NCBI RefSeq assembly: GCF_937921625.1
Contig: NZ_CAKZTI010000005.1
Coordinates: forward strand, 27,982-91,981
Length of the DNA stretch: 64,000 nucleotides
Origin: an uncultured Campylobacter sp.
GTDB lineage: Bacteria > Campylobacterota > Campylobacteria > Campylobacterales > Campylobacteraceae
Direction of reading: 5' to 3'
Below the pieces are notes generated by a model. The model saw nothing but the letters and a program-made list of their open reading frames with translations. It did no database searches and had not been told where the DNA came from. The stretch's first letter is position 1. Every line of letters begins with the position of its first letter. Of the stretch, positions 6,687-16,357 are shown piece after piece. The position numbers and the translations under genes were made by a program.

Positions 6687-9013
6687 TAATAACGAGAAAT
6701 TGGTTGCAGGAGTGGATCGACATAAGCGAAATTTCAAGCGAAAGGCTACTTTCTACGCTAAATTCCATCGGTCTGGAGGTTGACGCTCACGATAAAATTT
6801 CACTTCCTAAAGGCGTCGTAGTAGGACTCGTAAAAAGCAAGCGTCGTCACGAAAATTCTGATCATCTCAATGTTTGCGAGGTTGATGTCGGTAAGCAGAG
6901 CCTGCAGATCGTCTGCGGCGCGAAAAATGTTGAGGCAGGACAATATGTCGCGGTTAGCCTCGTCGGCGCCGTGCTGCCTAGCGGTCTTGAGATAAAGCCT
7001 GCCAAACTTCGCGGCGTGGAGAGCTTTGGCATGATCTGTTCGGCAACCGAGCTTGGACTTGCTAAGACGAATGACGGCATTATGGTGCTTGATAGCAGTA
7101 TCGGCGAGCTCGTGCTGGGCAAGGAGCTGCGCGAGTATGAAATTTTTAACGACGATCTTATCGAGATCGAGCTTACCGCTAATCGCGGCGACTGCCTTAG
7201 CATCTTAGGCATAGCGCGCGATCTAGGCGCAGCGCTTGATCTGCCGTTAAAGGAAAAGCATGAATTTGAAGATGCCGACGGAGCGCCTGGTATCGGTAGA
7301 ATTTTAAGCGTGCGTGCAAGCGATGAGGTAAGCGCTAAATTTGCTTTTCGAGCTTATGAGATCAAAGGCGAGCTGAAGTTAAATTTAAAGCAGACCTTGC
7401 GTCTTGCAAGCGTTGGTATTTTGCAAAGCTGCGCGGTGCAAAATTTCATCAACTACGCTACTCATTCTACCGGAGTATTGCTGCGCGCTTATGATTTTGA
7501 AAAGATCGCTTCCGCAGATGGCAAGGTAGCGCTTGACATAAAGCCTATGCCAAACGGCGAGTTCGGCGTTTATGCGGGCAAGAGACTGCTTAGCGTAGCA
7601 GGGATTTGCCAAGACGCGGAGCTAAAGGCGTGTTGCAGTAGCAAAGTGGTGCTATTAGAGGCAAACTATACCGCGCCACTAATTATCGCCAGAGCAGTAA
7701 ACGAAAACAAAAGCCTAAAGGGTGACGAGCATGTGTATCGCTCAAGTAGAGGCAGCGAGCCAAAGCTTAGGCTGGGGCTAGATCTGCTATTTAGATTGCT
7801 ACTTAAAAATAAAGCCGTGAGCCTATATGCGGGCACACAAAAGATTTCAAATGCTTTGGAGCCGCTTATCGTGGGCTTTAGCGAAAAAGAGATAAACTCA
7901 ATGATCGGCGCGCAAATTCCACGCGATAAGATTGTAAAAATTTTAAAAAGACTGGGCTTTGATGTGGGCGTCGAAGCCGATCTCATCACCGCCAAGGTGC
8001 CGCCTTTCCGCCACGATATCGTAAATTCCCACGACGTGTGCGAGGAGATCGTGCGTATCGTAGGCATCGATAATATCGCCGCCGCGCCGCTAAGCTTCTA
8101 CGAAAAAAACCGCCTAAACGATACCTACGTAAATTTACAAAACGGGCGCAAGCTTCGCAGCAAGGCGGCAGCAGTGGGATTTTTCGAGTGCGTACATTAT
8201 GTATTTGACGACGGCAAGGCGCTAGAAAGCTTAGGCTTTGCGCCGTGCAAGGTTAAAATTTTAAATCCGATCAACGGCGAGCTGGACGCGCTAAGACCGA
8301 CGCTCATTAATCATCTGCTGGAATCTGCTGAGCGAAATTTAAAGAATTCCCGCAGAAGCGTTAAGCTTTTTGAGCTAGGCGAGGTCTTTGACGAAAGCGG
8401 CGCGCAGAGCCTAAGGCTGGGCTTTATCGCTAGCGGATTAAAGGCGGAGCCCTCTATCGCTGCCGGCGCAAAACCCGCTGCGGTGGATTTTTTGTATTTT
8501 GCAAATTTAATCCAAAGCGTCATCGGCAAATTTAGAGTTAGGCTGCCTGGCGAAAATTTGAAATTTTTAAGTGAATTCGAGCAAGCTCAGATCGAGCAAG
8601 ACGGCGAGATAGTGGGCTTTATCGGGCGCGTGGATTACGCCGTAGAAGCGGGGCGCGATCTGGATAAAAGCTATCTGTGCGAGATCGATTTTTCCAAGCT
8701 TAAATTTAAAAATATCGTAGCGGACGCTTATTCGAAGTTCCCTAGCGTATCGCGCGATCTAAGTATTTTGGTGCCGAGCGGAATGCGCTTCGAGCAGATC
8801 AAGCAGTGCATAGACGCCCTTAAAATCGAGGCGCTAAAGGAATTTATCCCGAGCGATCTTTACGGCGACGAAAGCCTGGGCGATTCAAAGAGCCTGACGA
8901 TCAGGCTTGTATTTCAAGACCTTCAAAAAACGCTCTGCGATGAGGAAGTAGCGGGCTTTACCGATAAAATTTTAGCCGCTCTTAGCAGCGAGCTAGGGCT
9001 TGGGCTGCGATGA
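6683..9013 (+). CDS. pheT: Phenylalanine--tRNA ligase beta subunit
   Basis: The 776-residue product is the PheRS beta subunit. Domains in order: a tRNA-binding OB fold (about 40-150, DHLNVCEVDVG, QIVCGAKN), B3/B4 editing domain (about 210-370), B5 (about 395-470), a catalytic-like core, and a C-terminal FDX-ACB anticodon-binding domain (about 685-776, FPSVSRDLSILVP). It edits mischarged Tyr and completes the alpha2beta2 enzyme. The ATG overlaps the pheS stop and the gene itself overlaps aroA by 4 bases, giving a tightly coupled run. Confidence 0.97.
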   Translation: MIITRNWLQEWIDISEISSERLLSTLNSIGLEVDAHDKISLPKGVVVGLVKSKRRHENSDHLNVCEVDVGKQSLQIVCGAKNVEAGQYVAVSLVGAVLPSGLEIKPAKLRGVESFGMICSATELGLAKTNDGIMVLDSSIGELVLGKELREYEIFNDDLIEIELTANRGDCLSILGIARDLGAALDLPLKEKHEFEDADGAPGIGRILSVRASDEVSAKFAFRAYEIKGELKLNLKQTLRLASVGILQSCAVQNFINYATHSTGVLLRAYDFEKIASADGKVALDIKPMPNGEFGVYAGKRLLSVAGICQDAELKACCSSKVVLLEANYTAPLIIARAVNENKSLKGDEHVYRSSRGSEPKLRLGLDLLFRLLLKNKAVSLYAGTQKISNALEPLIVGFSEKEINSMIGAQIPRDKIVKILKRLGFDVGVEADLITAKVPPFRHDIVNSHDVCEEIVRIVGIDNIAAAPLSFYEKNRLNDTYVNLQNGRKLRSKAAAVGFFECVHYVFDDGKALESLGFAPCKVKILNPINGELDALRPTLINHLLESAERNLKNSRRSVKLFELGEVFDESGAQSLRLGFIASGLKAEPSIAAGAKPAAVDFLYFANLIQSVIGKFRVRLPGENLKFLSEFEQAQIEQDGEIVGFIGRVDYAVEAGRDLDKSYLCEIDFSKLKFKNIVADAYSKFPSVSRDLSILVPSGMRFEQIKQCIDALKIEALKEFIPSDLYGDESLGDSKSLTIRLVFQDLQKTLCDEEVAGFTDKILAALSSELGLGLR

Positions 9014-10284
9014 GAATTTTTGCGCAAGCGGGCCCTTTGCGAGCGGAGATTTCAAACATCGCCGCGGATAAATCAATCTCGCATCGCGCGGCGATCTTTT
9101 CGCTGCTAGCGGAGGGAACGAGTAAAATTTCAAACTATCTAGCCGCCGAGGATACGCTAAATACGCTAAAGATCGTGGAGCTTTTGGGCGCTTGCGTGCA
9201 GCGCGACGCTAGCGAAATTTTAATCACTCCGCCGGAGGTTATCAAAGAGCCTAACGTCCCGCTTGATTGCGGCAACTCTGGCACTGCAATGCGGCTATTT
9301 ATGGGCTTTTTGGCGGGACGCGAGGGCTTTTTCGCGCTATGCGGCGATCGGTATCTAAGCGAGCGCCCGATGAGGCGCGTTGCGGATCCGCTTTGCAAAG
9401 TAGGCGCTAAAATTTACGGACGAGCAGGCGGCGAAAAGGCGCCTATCGCGGTGCTGGGGCAAAAGCTTGGGTATTTTGAATACGCGAGTAAAATTGCGTC
9501 CGCGCAGGTTAAGACTGCTCTTATTTTAGCAGCCTTGCGCGGCAGCGGATGTAAATTTAGCGAGCCCGAGCTTAGCCGCGATCACAGCGAGCGGATGCTA
9601 AAAGCGATGGGCGCGCAAATTTCGCGAAACGGACTTGCGATCGAAGTCGCGCCGCTTAGCTCGCCGCTTAAACCGCTTGAAATTTTTATCCCAAACGATC
9701 CAAGCTCGGCGTTTTTCTTCGCGGTCGCCGCAGCGATAACCCCGGGTTCGCGCATAGTGCTAAAAAATATGCTGTTAAACAAAACTCGCATAGAGGCGTA
9801 TGAAATTTTAAAACGCATGGGCGCCGAGGTTAAATTTAATAAAACGAGCGAAATTTACGAGCAGATCGGCGATATAGAGGTTGCTTACGCGCCGCTTCAC
9901 GCCGTAGAGGTGAGCGAAAATATCTCGTGGCTGATAGACGAGGCGCCTGCGCTTGCGATCGCCTTTGCTTGCGCACAGGGAAGTAGCGTGCTCAAAAATG
10001 CCGCCGAGCTGCGCGTGAAGGAGTGCGACCGCATAAAGGTAACCTGCGAAGGGCTTCGCGCCTGCGGTATTAAGGCGCGCGAGCTGCAGGACGGCTGGCA
10101 GATCGAAGGTGGCGAAGCAAACGCGGCGATCATCACGCCGTGTGGCGATCACCGCATCGCGATGAGCTTTGCGATTTTGGGCTTAAGATCGGGGATGATC
10201 ATCGAAGATAGCGATTGTATCGCGACGTCGTTTCCGAATTTCGCCGCGATTTTAAGACAGATCGGAGCCGGCGTTGAAGATTGA
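9010..10284 (+). CDS. aroA: 3-phosphoshikimate 1-carboxyvinyltransferase (EPSP synthase)
   Basis: The 424-residue product transfers enolpyruvyl from PEP to shikimate-3-phosphate in aromatic amino acid synthesis. Visible family motifs are DKSISHRA (PEP/S3P lysine), GNSGTAMRLF, YLSERPMRR, VKECDRI and GDHRIAMSFA. Length is standard. It begins inside the pheT stop (ATGA) and its own 3' end overlaps ispH by 11 bases, so aroA is embedded in the housekeeping operon. The glycine of the NSGTAMR motif is followed by Thr-Ala-Met-Arg as in glyphosate-sensitive class I enzymes; sensitivity itself is not inferred further. Confidence 0.97.
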   Translation: MRIFAQAGPLRAEISNIAADKSISHRAAIFSLLAEGTSKISNYLAAEDTLNTLKIVELLGACVQRDASEILITPPEVIKEPNVPLDCGNSGTAMRLFMGFLAGREGFFALCGDRYLSERPMRRVADPLCKVGAKIYGRAGGEKAPIAVLGQKLGYFEYASKIASAQVKTALILAALRGSGCKFSEPELSRDHSERMLKAMGAQISRNGLAIEVAPLSSPLKPLEIFIPNDPSSAFFFAVAAAITPGSRIVLKNMLLNKTRIEAYEILKRMGAEVKFNKTSEIYEQIGDIEVAYAPLHAVEVSENISWLIDEAPALAIAFACAQGSSVLKNAAELRVKECDRIKVTCEGLRACGIKARELQDGWQIEGGEANAAIITPCGDHRIAMSFAILGLRSGMIIEDSDCIATSFPNFAAILRQIGAGVED

Positions 10285-11110
10285 GATGGCCAAAAGCTAC
10301 GGCTTTTGCTTCGGCGTCAAGCGCGCGATCAAGATCGCAGAAAGCGCCGGCGAGGCCGCTACGATCGGCGAACTGATACATAACGCCGAAGAGATTAACC
10401 GTTTAAAACAAAATTTCGGCGTCAAAACCTTAGAGGGCGTTAACGAGATCAAGGACGAGCAAAAGCTCATCATCCGCACCCACGGCATCCAAAAGGACGA
10501 TCTACAAAACCTAAAGGCGCAAAACAAGCAGCTCATCGACGCTACCTGCCCCTTTGTGACCAAGCCGCAGCAGATCGTAGAAAAGATGAGCGCGGAGGGC
10601 TATGATATCGTAATCTTCGGTGATAAAAATCATCCCGAGGTAAAGGGCGTGAAATCCTACGCAAAATCGCGCGTATTCGTGATCATGGATACGAAGGAAC
10701 TGCAAGACGTCAAGCTCGGCTCGCGCGTCGCGCTCGTTTCGCAGACTACGAAAAAGATAGAAAGCTTTACCAAAATCGCGGATTTTTTGATGCAGCGCGC
10801 GAGGGAGCTGAGAATTTTTAATACGATTTGCAATGCGACGCTGGAAAATCAAGAAGCCGTAAAAAGCCTGTCGCAAAAGGCCGACGTGATGATAATCGTA
10901 GGCGGGAAAAATTCCTCCAACACCAAACAGCTTTTTTTAATTTCACAAAATTTTTGCAAAGACAGCTACCTTATAGAAAACGAAAGCGAGCTTGAGCGCT
11001 CGTGGTTTGAAAACAAAAGCCTCTGCGGCATCTCCGCAGGAGCCAGCACGCCTGATTGGATCATCAAAAAAGTGGTAGCTCGGATCGAAAGTCTAACGCA
11101 GAATTTATAA
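10274..11110 (+). CDS. ispH: 4-hydroxy-3-methylbut-2-enyl diphosphate reductase
   Basis: The 278-residue product is IspH (LytB), the [4Fe-4S] enzyme that makes IPP and DMAPP at the end of the MEP isoprenoid pathway. The cluster cysteines are Cys12 (GFCFGVKRA), Cys92 (DATCPFVTK) and Cys186 (NTICNATLENQ); substrate histidines His36, His70 and His120 and Glu122 are present. The start is TTG at 10274, inside the end of aroA; it gives the N-terminus MKIEMAKSYGFCFG expected of the family, whereas the ATG at 10286 would cut it short. C. jejuni has the same ispH-rpsA order. Confidence 0.96.
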   Translation: MKIEMAKSYGFCFGVKRAIKIAESAGEAATIGELIHNAEEINRLKQNFGVKTLEGVNEIKDEQKLIIRTHGIQKDDLQNLKAQNKQLIDATCPFVTKPQQIVEKMSAEGYDIVIFGDKNHPEVKGVKSYAKSRVFVIMDTKELQDVKLGSRVALVSQTTKKIESFTKIADFLMQRARELRIFNTICNATLENQEAVKSLSQKADVMIIVGGKNSSNTKQLFLISQNFCKDSYLIENESELERSWFENKSLCGISAGASTPDWIIKKVVARIESLTQNL

Positions 11111-11165
11111 GCCCTCTTATCAAATTTACTCTTAGAAATTTATCAAATCGAAAGCAAATTTTAGC

Positions 11166-11171
11166 TAGAAT
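11166..11171 (+). promoter_or_regulatory. Probable -10 box of rpsA
   Basis: TAGAAT, preceded by GC, lies 51 bases before the rpsA ATG in the 112-base ispH-rpsA gap. It has the usual Campylobacter form of a -10 without a clear -35. Confidence 0.4.
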
Positions 11172-11222
11172 CGCGCATTTTAGTTCTTTTCAAAAAAGCA
11201 CAAATAAATTTAAAGGAAGCAT

Positions 11223-12890
11223 ATGGCTGAGGTGAACGAGAAGGTTCAAAACCACGCAGAGGAAGATTTTGCGACATTGTTAGAGGAGTATGACGCCGGG
11301 AAGTCTCGCGACGAGGTCGTCACAGGTAAGGTTATCGCCCTTAAGGACGGCGAGGTTTTCATAGACGTAGGCAGGAAGTCGGAGGGTATTTTAGATGCCG
11401 CCGAGGTGAGCGACGATCAAGGAAACCCGCAGGTTAATGTAGGAGATGACATCAAAGTCGCTATTATCGGAAGCAGAGGCGGTCGCCCGGTCGTATCGTA
11501 TAAAAAGGCTCTAAAGAAGGAAAAAGTAAAGGCGTTCATCGACTCCTATGATGAAAACGCAGAGAATGTCTATGACGTTAAAATTCTATCATTTAATAAG
11601 GGCGGTTTCGTTTGCGCTAACGCAGATGATGTGGAATTTTTTATGCCTCGCTCGCAAAGCGCGCTTAAAAACCCAAATGGCGCCGTCGGTAAAAATTTCA
11701 AGGTAAAGATCATTAAAGTTGATAGAGATGAGCAAAGCATCGTCGTATCGCGCAAGAAGCTACTTGATGAGGATCGCAAAGCAAGCAAAGAGGCGATCGA
11801 GAAAGTAATCGCCACTGAGGGCATCATCGAAGGCGTCGTCAAAAAGATCACCACCTACGGTATGTTTGTAGACGTAGGCGGCGTGGACGGGCTCGTGCAC
11901 TACAGCGAAATTTCATACAAAGGCCCGGTAAATCCGAGCTCGCTCTACAAAGAGGGCGATAAGGTTCCGGTTAAGGTTATCAAATACGATAACGATAAAA
12001 AGCATCTCTCTCTTTCGATCAAAGAGGCGATGCCCGATCCTTGGAACGAGATCAAAGATAGCCTGGAAGTGGGTGATACTATCCGCGTAAAAGTAAGTAA
12101 TATCGAGCCTTACGGCGCGTTTGTCGATCTTGGCAACGACATCGAGGGCTTCTTGCATATCAGCGAAATTTCGTGGGATAAAAATATCAAAAATCCGAAA
12201 GATTTCATCAGCGAGGGCGAGGAGCTTGACGTCGAGGTCGTAGAGATCAACCCTAGCGAGCGCAGGCTGCGCGTGAGCCTTAAAAATTTACTTACTAAGC
12301 CTTTTGACGAGTTCGTTGCTAAGCATAAAGTAGGCGACGTGCTAAAAGGCAGCGTTACTACGATTACAAATTTCGGCGCGTTTGTGAGGATCGATGGCGT
12401 AGAGGGACTCTTGCATAACGAGGACGCTTCGTGGGATCGCGGCGAGAAGTGCAAAAATTTATTCAAAGTAGGCGACGAGATCGAAGTTAAAATCATCAAG
12501 ATCGACAAAGATACTCAAAAAATTTCTCTAAATCACAAAGAGCTCGGCGATAGCCCTATTAGCGATTATGCTAAGAGCCACAATCAAGGCGATGTCGTAA
12601 AAGGCAAGATTCGCGATATTAAAGAGTTTGGAATTTTTGTCGAGCTCGGAGGTGGTATCGACGCGCTTATTCGCAAGGAAGATCTTGGCAATGTAAGCGT
12701 AGATAGCCTAAAAGTGGGCGACGAGATTGAAGCTGCGATCGCCTTCATCGACGAGAAGAAAAATAGAATTCGTCTAAGCGTGCGTAGGCTGGCTCATCAG
12801 AAGGAGCGCGAGGCGCTAAACGAGATCAATAGCAACGACGACGAGAAGCAAAGCCTAGGGGATCTAATCAAAGATCAACTAAATAAATAA
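11223..12890 (+). CDS. rpsA: 30S ribosomal protein S1
   Basis: The 555-residue product contains six S1 RNA-binding OB repeats, recognisable by recurring patterns such as GMFVDVGGVDGLVH, GAFVDLGNDIEGFLH, GAFVRIDGVEGLLH and GIFVELGGGIDALI. S1 recruits mRNAs to the small subunit. Length matches Campylobacter S1. AAAGGAAG precedes the ATG. The gene follows ispH by about 110 bases with its own likely -10 and is followed by a strong hairpin (12897-12920) before serA. Confidence 0.97.
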   Translation: MAEVNEKVQNHAEEDFATLLEEYDAGKSRDEVVTGKVIALKDGEVFIDVGRKSEGILDAAEVSDDQGNPQVNVGDDIKVAIIGSRGGRPVVSYKKALKKEKVKAFIDSYDENAENVYDVKILSFNKGGFVCANADDVEFFMPRSQSALKNPNGAVGKNFKVKIIKVDRDEQSIVVSRKKLLDEDRKASKEAIEKVIATEGIIEGVVKKITTYGMFVDVGGVDGLVHYSEISYKGPVNPSSLYKEGDKVPVKVIKYDNDKKHLSLSIKEAMPDPWNEIKDSLEVGDTIRVKVSNIEPYGAFVDLGNDIEGFLHISEISWDKNIKNPKDFISEGEELDVEVVEINPSERRLRVSLKNLLTKPFDEFVAKHKVGDVLKGSVTTITNFGAFVRIDGVEGLLHNEDASWDRGEKCKNLFKVGDEIEVKIIKIDKDTQKISLNHKELGDSPISDYAKSHNQGDVVKGKIRDIKEFGIFVELGGGIDALIRKEDLGNVSVDSLKVGDEIEAAIAFIDEKKNRIRLSVRRLAHQKEREALNEINSNDDEKQSLGDLIKDQLNK

Positions 12891-12896
12891 TTCCTC

Positions 12897-12920
12897 CCGC
12901 AAGGCATCCCCGCCTTGCGG
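12897..12920 (+). terminator. Hairpin between rpsA and serA
   Basis: CCGCAAGGC and GCCTTGCGG form a perfect 9-bp stem with a 6-base loop seven bases after the rpsA stop. It is not followed by a U run, so it may be a processing or partial-termination site that separates abundant rpsA message from serA. Confidence 0.6.
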
Positions 12921-12943
12921 ATCCACTTCAAAAGGTAAATTTA

Positions 12944-14521
12944 ATGAAAACTATCATAGTCTGCGACGCAATTCACAAAATCGGTTTTGATATGCTTAAG
13001 CAGGAATCGGACGTTAAAGTAATCGACGCCACGAGCGTACCCAAGAACGAGCTATACGGAATTTTAGGCGATGCGGACGTCGCGATTACCAGAAGCTCTA
13101 CGGCGGTGGATGAGAAATTTCTAAATGCCGGCACCAAGCTAAAAGCGATCGTGCGTGCGGGCGTCGGCGTCGACAACTGCGACATCGACGGTTGCTCCAA
13201 GCGCGGCATTATTTTGATGAACGTACCGACCGCAAACACCATCGCCGCGGTTGAAATGAGTATGTGCCATCTACTAAATGCGGCGCGCAAATATGTAAAT
13301 TCCTGCAACGATCTGAAAATTGATAGAATTTGGAAGCGCGAGAAGTGGTACGGCACCGAGCTTTATAAAAAGAGCCTAGGCATCATCGGCTTTGGAAACA
13401 TCGGCTCGCGCGTAGGAGTGCGCGCGCTCGCGTTTGGGATGAACGTCATCGCCTACGATCCGTATATCGAACCCGAAAAGGCCACGAAGCTCGGGGTAAA
13501 ATATACGAAAAATTTCGATGAAATTTTATCTTGCGACTTCATCACGATCCATACGCCGAAAAATCAAGAGACGATAAATATGATCGATGAGCCGCAAATA
13601 GCGAAGATGAAGGACGGCGTGCGCCTAATAAACTGCGCCAGAGGCGGGCTGTATAATGAAAAAGCGCTCGCAAACAATCTACGCAGCGGCAAGATCGCGT
13701 ATCTCGGCATCGATGTTTTCGACAAAGAGCCTGCGACCGATCACGAGCTTTTGGATATCGAAAATTTAAGCGCGACTCCGCATCTTGGAGCAAATACGCT
13801 CGAATCTCAAAGCAATATCGCCAGGGAAGCCGCGGAGCAGGCGATCAGCGCCGCGCGCGGCTTAAACTATCCAAACGCTTTAAATTTGCCGCTTAAGCTC
13901 GAGGATCTGCCGCGCGGTATCGAGCCGTATATAAATTTAGTCTCCAAAATGGCTTATCTTGCGGCGCAGATCAACAAAGGCCCGATCAAATCGATTCACA
14001 TCGAGGGCAGCGGCGAGGTGGTTCAGTATCTAAAATCGATGCTCGTTTTTGCAATCGTAGGCGCGCTGCACGATTCTTTGGGCGATTCGCTAAATTACGT
14101 CAATGCTAAATTTCTTGCGGATGAAAAGGGGATCGAGACGAGCTTCGGCGAGCTTGCAAACAGCGTCTATAAAAGCGAGATCGCGGTAAAAATCATGACC
14201 GACGAGGCGATCTCAAACGTCGCGGGTACGGTCTTTGACGGCAGCGAGGAGCGTATCGTAAATATCGGCGGATTTAAGACCGATTTTAAGCCGAAGGGCA
14301 AGATGATAATCTTCAAAAACACCGACGTGCCGGGCGTTATCAAATCCGTAAGCACGATCCTAGCCGACGAGAACATCAATATCGCGGACTTCCGCTTAGG
14401 CAGAGGCGAGGAGGGGGACGCTTTGGCGGTCATTTTGGTCGATTCCGAAGTGCAAAAAAGCACGCTCGATAAACTAGCGGCTCTACCAACTTGCCTAATG
14501 GTGCGCTACGCAGCGCTTTAA
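12944..14521 (+). CDS. serA: D-3-phosphoglycerate dehydrogenase
   Basis: The 525-residue product oxidises 3-phosphoglycerate with NAD+, the first step of serine synthesis. It has the Rossmann motif GIIGFGNIGSRVG, catalytic Arg in INCARGGLYNE, Glu in FDKEPATD and His in TPHLGANT. The C-terminal part holds the allosteric substrate-binding (ASB) domain (about 320-450) and an ACT domain (about 455-525, KNTDVPGVIKSVSTIL), i.e. the long form subject to serine feedback in some bacteria. It lies downstream of rpsA as in C. jejuni and ends at a clear terminator. Confidence 0.97.
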   Translation: MKTIIVCDAIHKIGFDMLKQESDVKVIDATSVPKNELYGILGDADVAITRSSTAVDEKFLNAGTKLKAIVRAGVGVDNCDIDGCSKRGIILMNVPTANTIAAVEMSMCHLLNAARKYVNSCNDLKIDRIWKREKWYGTELYKKSLGIIGFGNIGSRVGVRALAFGMNVIAYDPYIEPEKATKLGVKYTKNFDEILSCDFITIHTPKNQETINMIDEPQIAKMKDGVRLINCARGGLYNEKALANNLRSGKIAYLGIDVFDKEPATDHELLDIENLSATPHLGANTLESQSNIAREAAEQAISAARGLNYPNALNLPLKLEDLPRGIEPYINLVSKMAYLAAQINKGPIKSIHIEGSGEVVQYLKSMLVFAIVGALHDSLGDSLNYVNAKFLADEKGIETSFGELANSVYKSEIAVKIMTDEAISNVAGTVFDGSEERIVNIGGFKTDFKPKGKMIIFKNTDVPGVIKSVSTILADENINIADFRLGRGEEGDALAVILVDSEVQKSTLDKLAALPTCLMVRYAAL

Positions 14522-14536
14522 TCCTTTTCCGCTTAG

Positions 14537-14566
14537 GAGGCGAAATTTTAAATTTCGCCTCGTTTT
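14537..14566 (+). terminator. Rho-independent terminator of serA
   Basis: GAGGCGAAATTT and AAATTTCGCCTC form a near-perfect stem (14537-14561) with a tiny loop, followed by GTTTT. It lies 16 bases past the serA stop and closes the pheS-serA run. Confidence 0.8.
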
Positions 14567-14599
14567 AATTCTTTATAATTTGAATTTACAATCCAGCCT

Positions 14600-14719
14600 A
14601 TGACGGCGTTTGATGAGGCGATGCAGGAACGCGCGGCGAGGATTTTGGCGGAACTTGACGTGCGTACAGAGCCGGCGCTTGAGGTACGTTGCGGTATGAG
14701 CCAGGCAGATACCTTTTAG
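14600..14719 (+). CDS. Possible 39-residue small protein
   Basis: A frame beginning ATG at 14600 encodes 39 residues (starts MTAFDEAMQERAARILAELD, ends GMSQADTF) of acidic, helix-favouring composition. A TATAAT lies at 14574-14579, but no Shine-Dalgarno is seen. The opposite strand also has a 73-codon basic frame (14573-14794), so at most one is real. I do not recognise either. This may be a chance frame or a relic. Confidence 0.2.
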   Translation: MTAFDEAMQERAARILAELDVRTEPALEVRCGMSQADTF

Positions 14720-15178
14720 CGTGTGGCTTTTGTAAGCGCCGCACGCTCTAAATTTAACTCTCGTCTCAAGCTTGCTTTTAAATTTAAATTTCATCCTTGC
14801 AGAGCCGCTTTAAATTTCATAATCGCGAGCGCTGCCGATTAAATTTTGCCGCTATGCGGGTTTGGTACTAAAAGCCAGAGGCTGCGATGCGAAACGCGGT
14901 AAAATTTTATTTTGGGCATGAAGAGCTAAGCAAGAGTCGCTTCCAGGAAGCATCGGAGCGTTAAATTTTATTTATAAGACAACGTCAAGGCGCTTTTGCC
15001 TCAAATTTATTTGCGGCAGGCGCTTCATCTCTCTAATCGTATCGCCCGTTTAAATTTGGCAGCCGCCGAGAGATCGCACTGCTGATTAAATTTTACGTTT
15101 TTGTCGAAATTATGCTTCGGTAAAATTCCACCCGGACTAAATTTAGCCAATACAAAATTTCAGCCGTAATGCGCCCTG
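14720..15178. other. Gap without a recognisable gene
   Basis: Between the serA terminator region and the DUF3137 gene the sequence is a patchwork of TTAAATTT/TAAATTTTG words about every 30-50 bases, with no coding frame I would support. Confidence 0.4.
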
Positions 15179-16126
15179 CTAATTTGTGAGTTTAAGCGTT
15201 TCGATTAGGCTTAAAATTTTGCGTATCTGCGTTTGGTATTCGCGCGCGAGCTCTATGCTAGCAGGCCTACCAAAAAGCGTAGTTTCAAAAAGATCGGGCG
15301 CACCGTTTAAAAATAGATATAAGCGCTCATCCATAAATACCGCGCTCAAGCTAAACTCGCCGTTCGTTTCGCGATTTATTTCGCGCAGACGCTCCATAAA
15401 CGCGGGCGTTAGCAGATAGCGCGCTTCTACTTTGTCATCCGCAAACACGCGAAAATCGCGCATAAAATCCACATCGTCCATCATCTCTTTTTCGCCGAAG
15501 ATCTTGGCGTTTAGCTCCCTGCTTACCACTATCGTTTTACCCGAGGTTTTTTTCTCGAGCTCGCAGATCAGTACGTTGCCGTCAAAGTCCATATAGTTAT
15601 CGTAGAATACTTTGATCAACATAATCGCCGCTATGAGCGGATTATCCGTTTTCATGTAAAACCTACCATTACTATGTACCTCGCTGAGGCTAAATTTAAT
15701 CCCGCAGTACACGCCCGTAATCCGATCCTCGCTTTTGATCCTAGATTTCCTATAAATTCTAAATTTTTGAAATTCCTCCTCTTGCATGCCGGTATATGGA
15801 TCGTATTTTAAACCGGCATCTATATCGTTTATTACGGCGCGGACGAATATCTCTTTATAAAATTTGTAGTAGCGAATTTCTGCTTCGGTTTTTTGACCGG
15901 CGCAATGCAGAAAAAATATCCAAAAGTGAAAAAGGATCAAGACGCTCGAAAATTCGGCAATTTTTATTAGAGGAGTGTCTGCTTTAACGCCGCTCAGATA
16001 CGCTAATACGAACAGGACCGCAAAAAAGGCGGCTATACTGAGGTAGCGGTATCTATTAAAAGCTCTAGCGCACGCTTTTTGCTCGATTAAAGTCTGCGAA
16101 ATAGCATCTTGCAAAGAAGGCGACAT
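15179..16126 (-). CDS. DUF3137-type membrane protein
   Basis: The 315-residue product has two N-terminal membrane helices (about 27-46 and 53-75) and a soluble C-terminal domain with GLKYDPYTGM, FRIYRKSRIKSEDRITG, FSLSEVH and the conserved-looking FADDKVEARYLLTPAFMERL. These fit the DUF3137 family as I remember it (pattern YADDQVEARYLLTP). The role is unknown. It is read in the same direction as the upstream metal-transport genes but separated from them by about 230 bases, so co-transcription is uncertain. The Shine-Dalgarno is weak. Confidence 0.7.
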   Translation of the reverse strand: MSPSLQDAISQTLIEQKACARAFNRYRYLSIAAFFAVLFVLAYLSGVKADTPLIKIAEFSSVLILFHFWIFFLHCAGQKTEAEIRYYKFYKEIFVRAVINDIDAGLKYDPYTGMQEEEFQKFRIYRKSRIKSEDRITGVYCGIKFSLSEVHSNGRFYMKTDNPLIAAIMLIKVFYDNYMDFDGNVLICELEKKTSGKTIVVSRELNAKIFGEKEMMDDVDFMRDFRVFADDKVEARYLLTPAFMERLREINRETNGEFSLSAVFMDERLYLFLNGAPDLFETTLFGRPASIELAREYQTQIRKILSLIETLKLTN

Positions 16127-16357
16127 ATTTATTCTTGAGAAAATTTCGCCGTATTGTAGCGAAATTTAGCGGAATTCATAAAGAGCGAATTCCGCCGCAT
16201 AATTAAATAGTAGAGATCGAAATTTAATTTACGCAGTCCGTGCGGCGTAAAATTTTACGTTTTGAAATTAGATCCGCACCGAATTGAAATTTAACGCATC
16301 GCATAAACCTATATTTCACGCGAGCTGCTTTTTAAAATTTGCATCCGAAGCTTGCAA

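Noticed and set aside
14573..14794. 73-codon basic frame on the minus strand
   Set aside because: AAGG is directly against its ATG, too close for a ribosome site, and the protein is unrecognised; it also competes with the 14600 frame.
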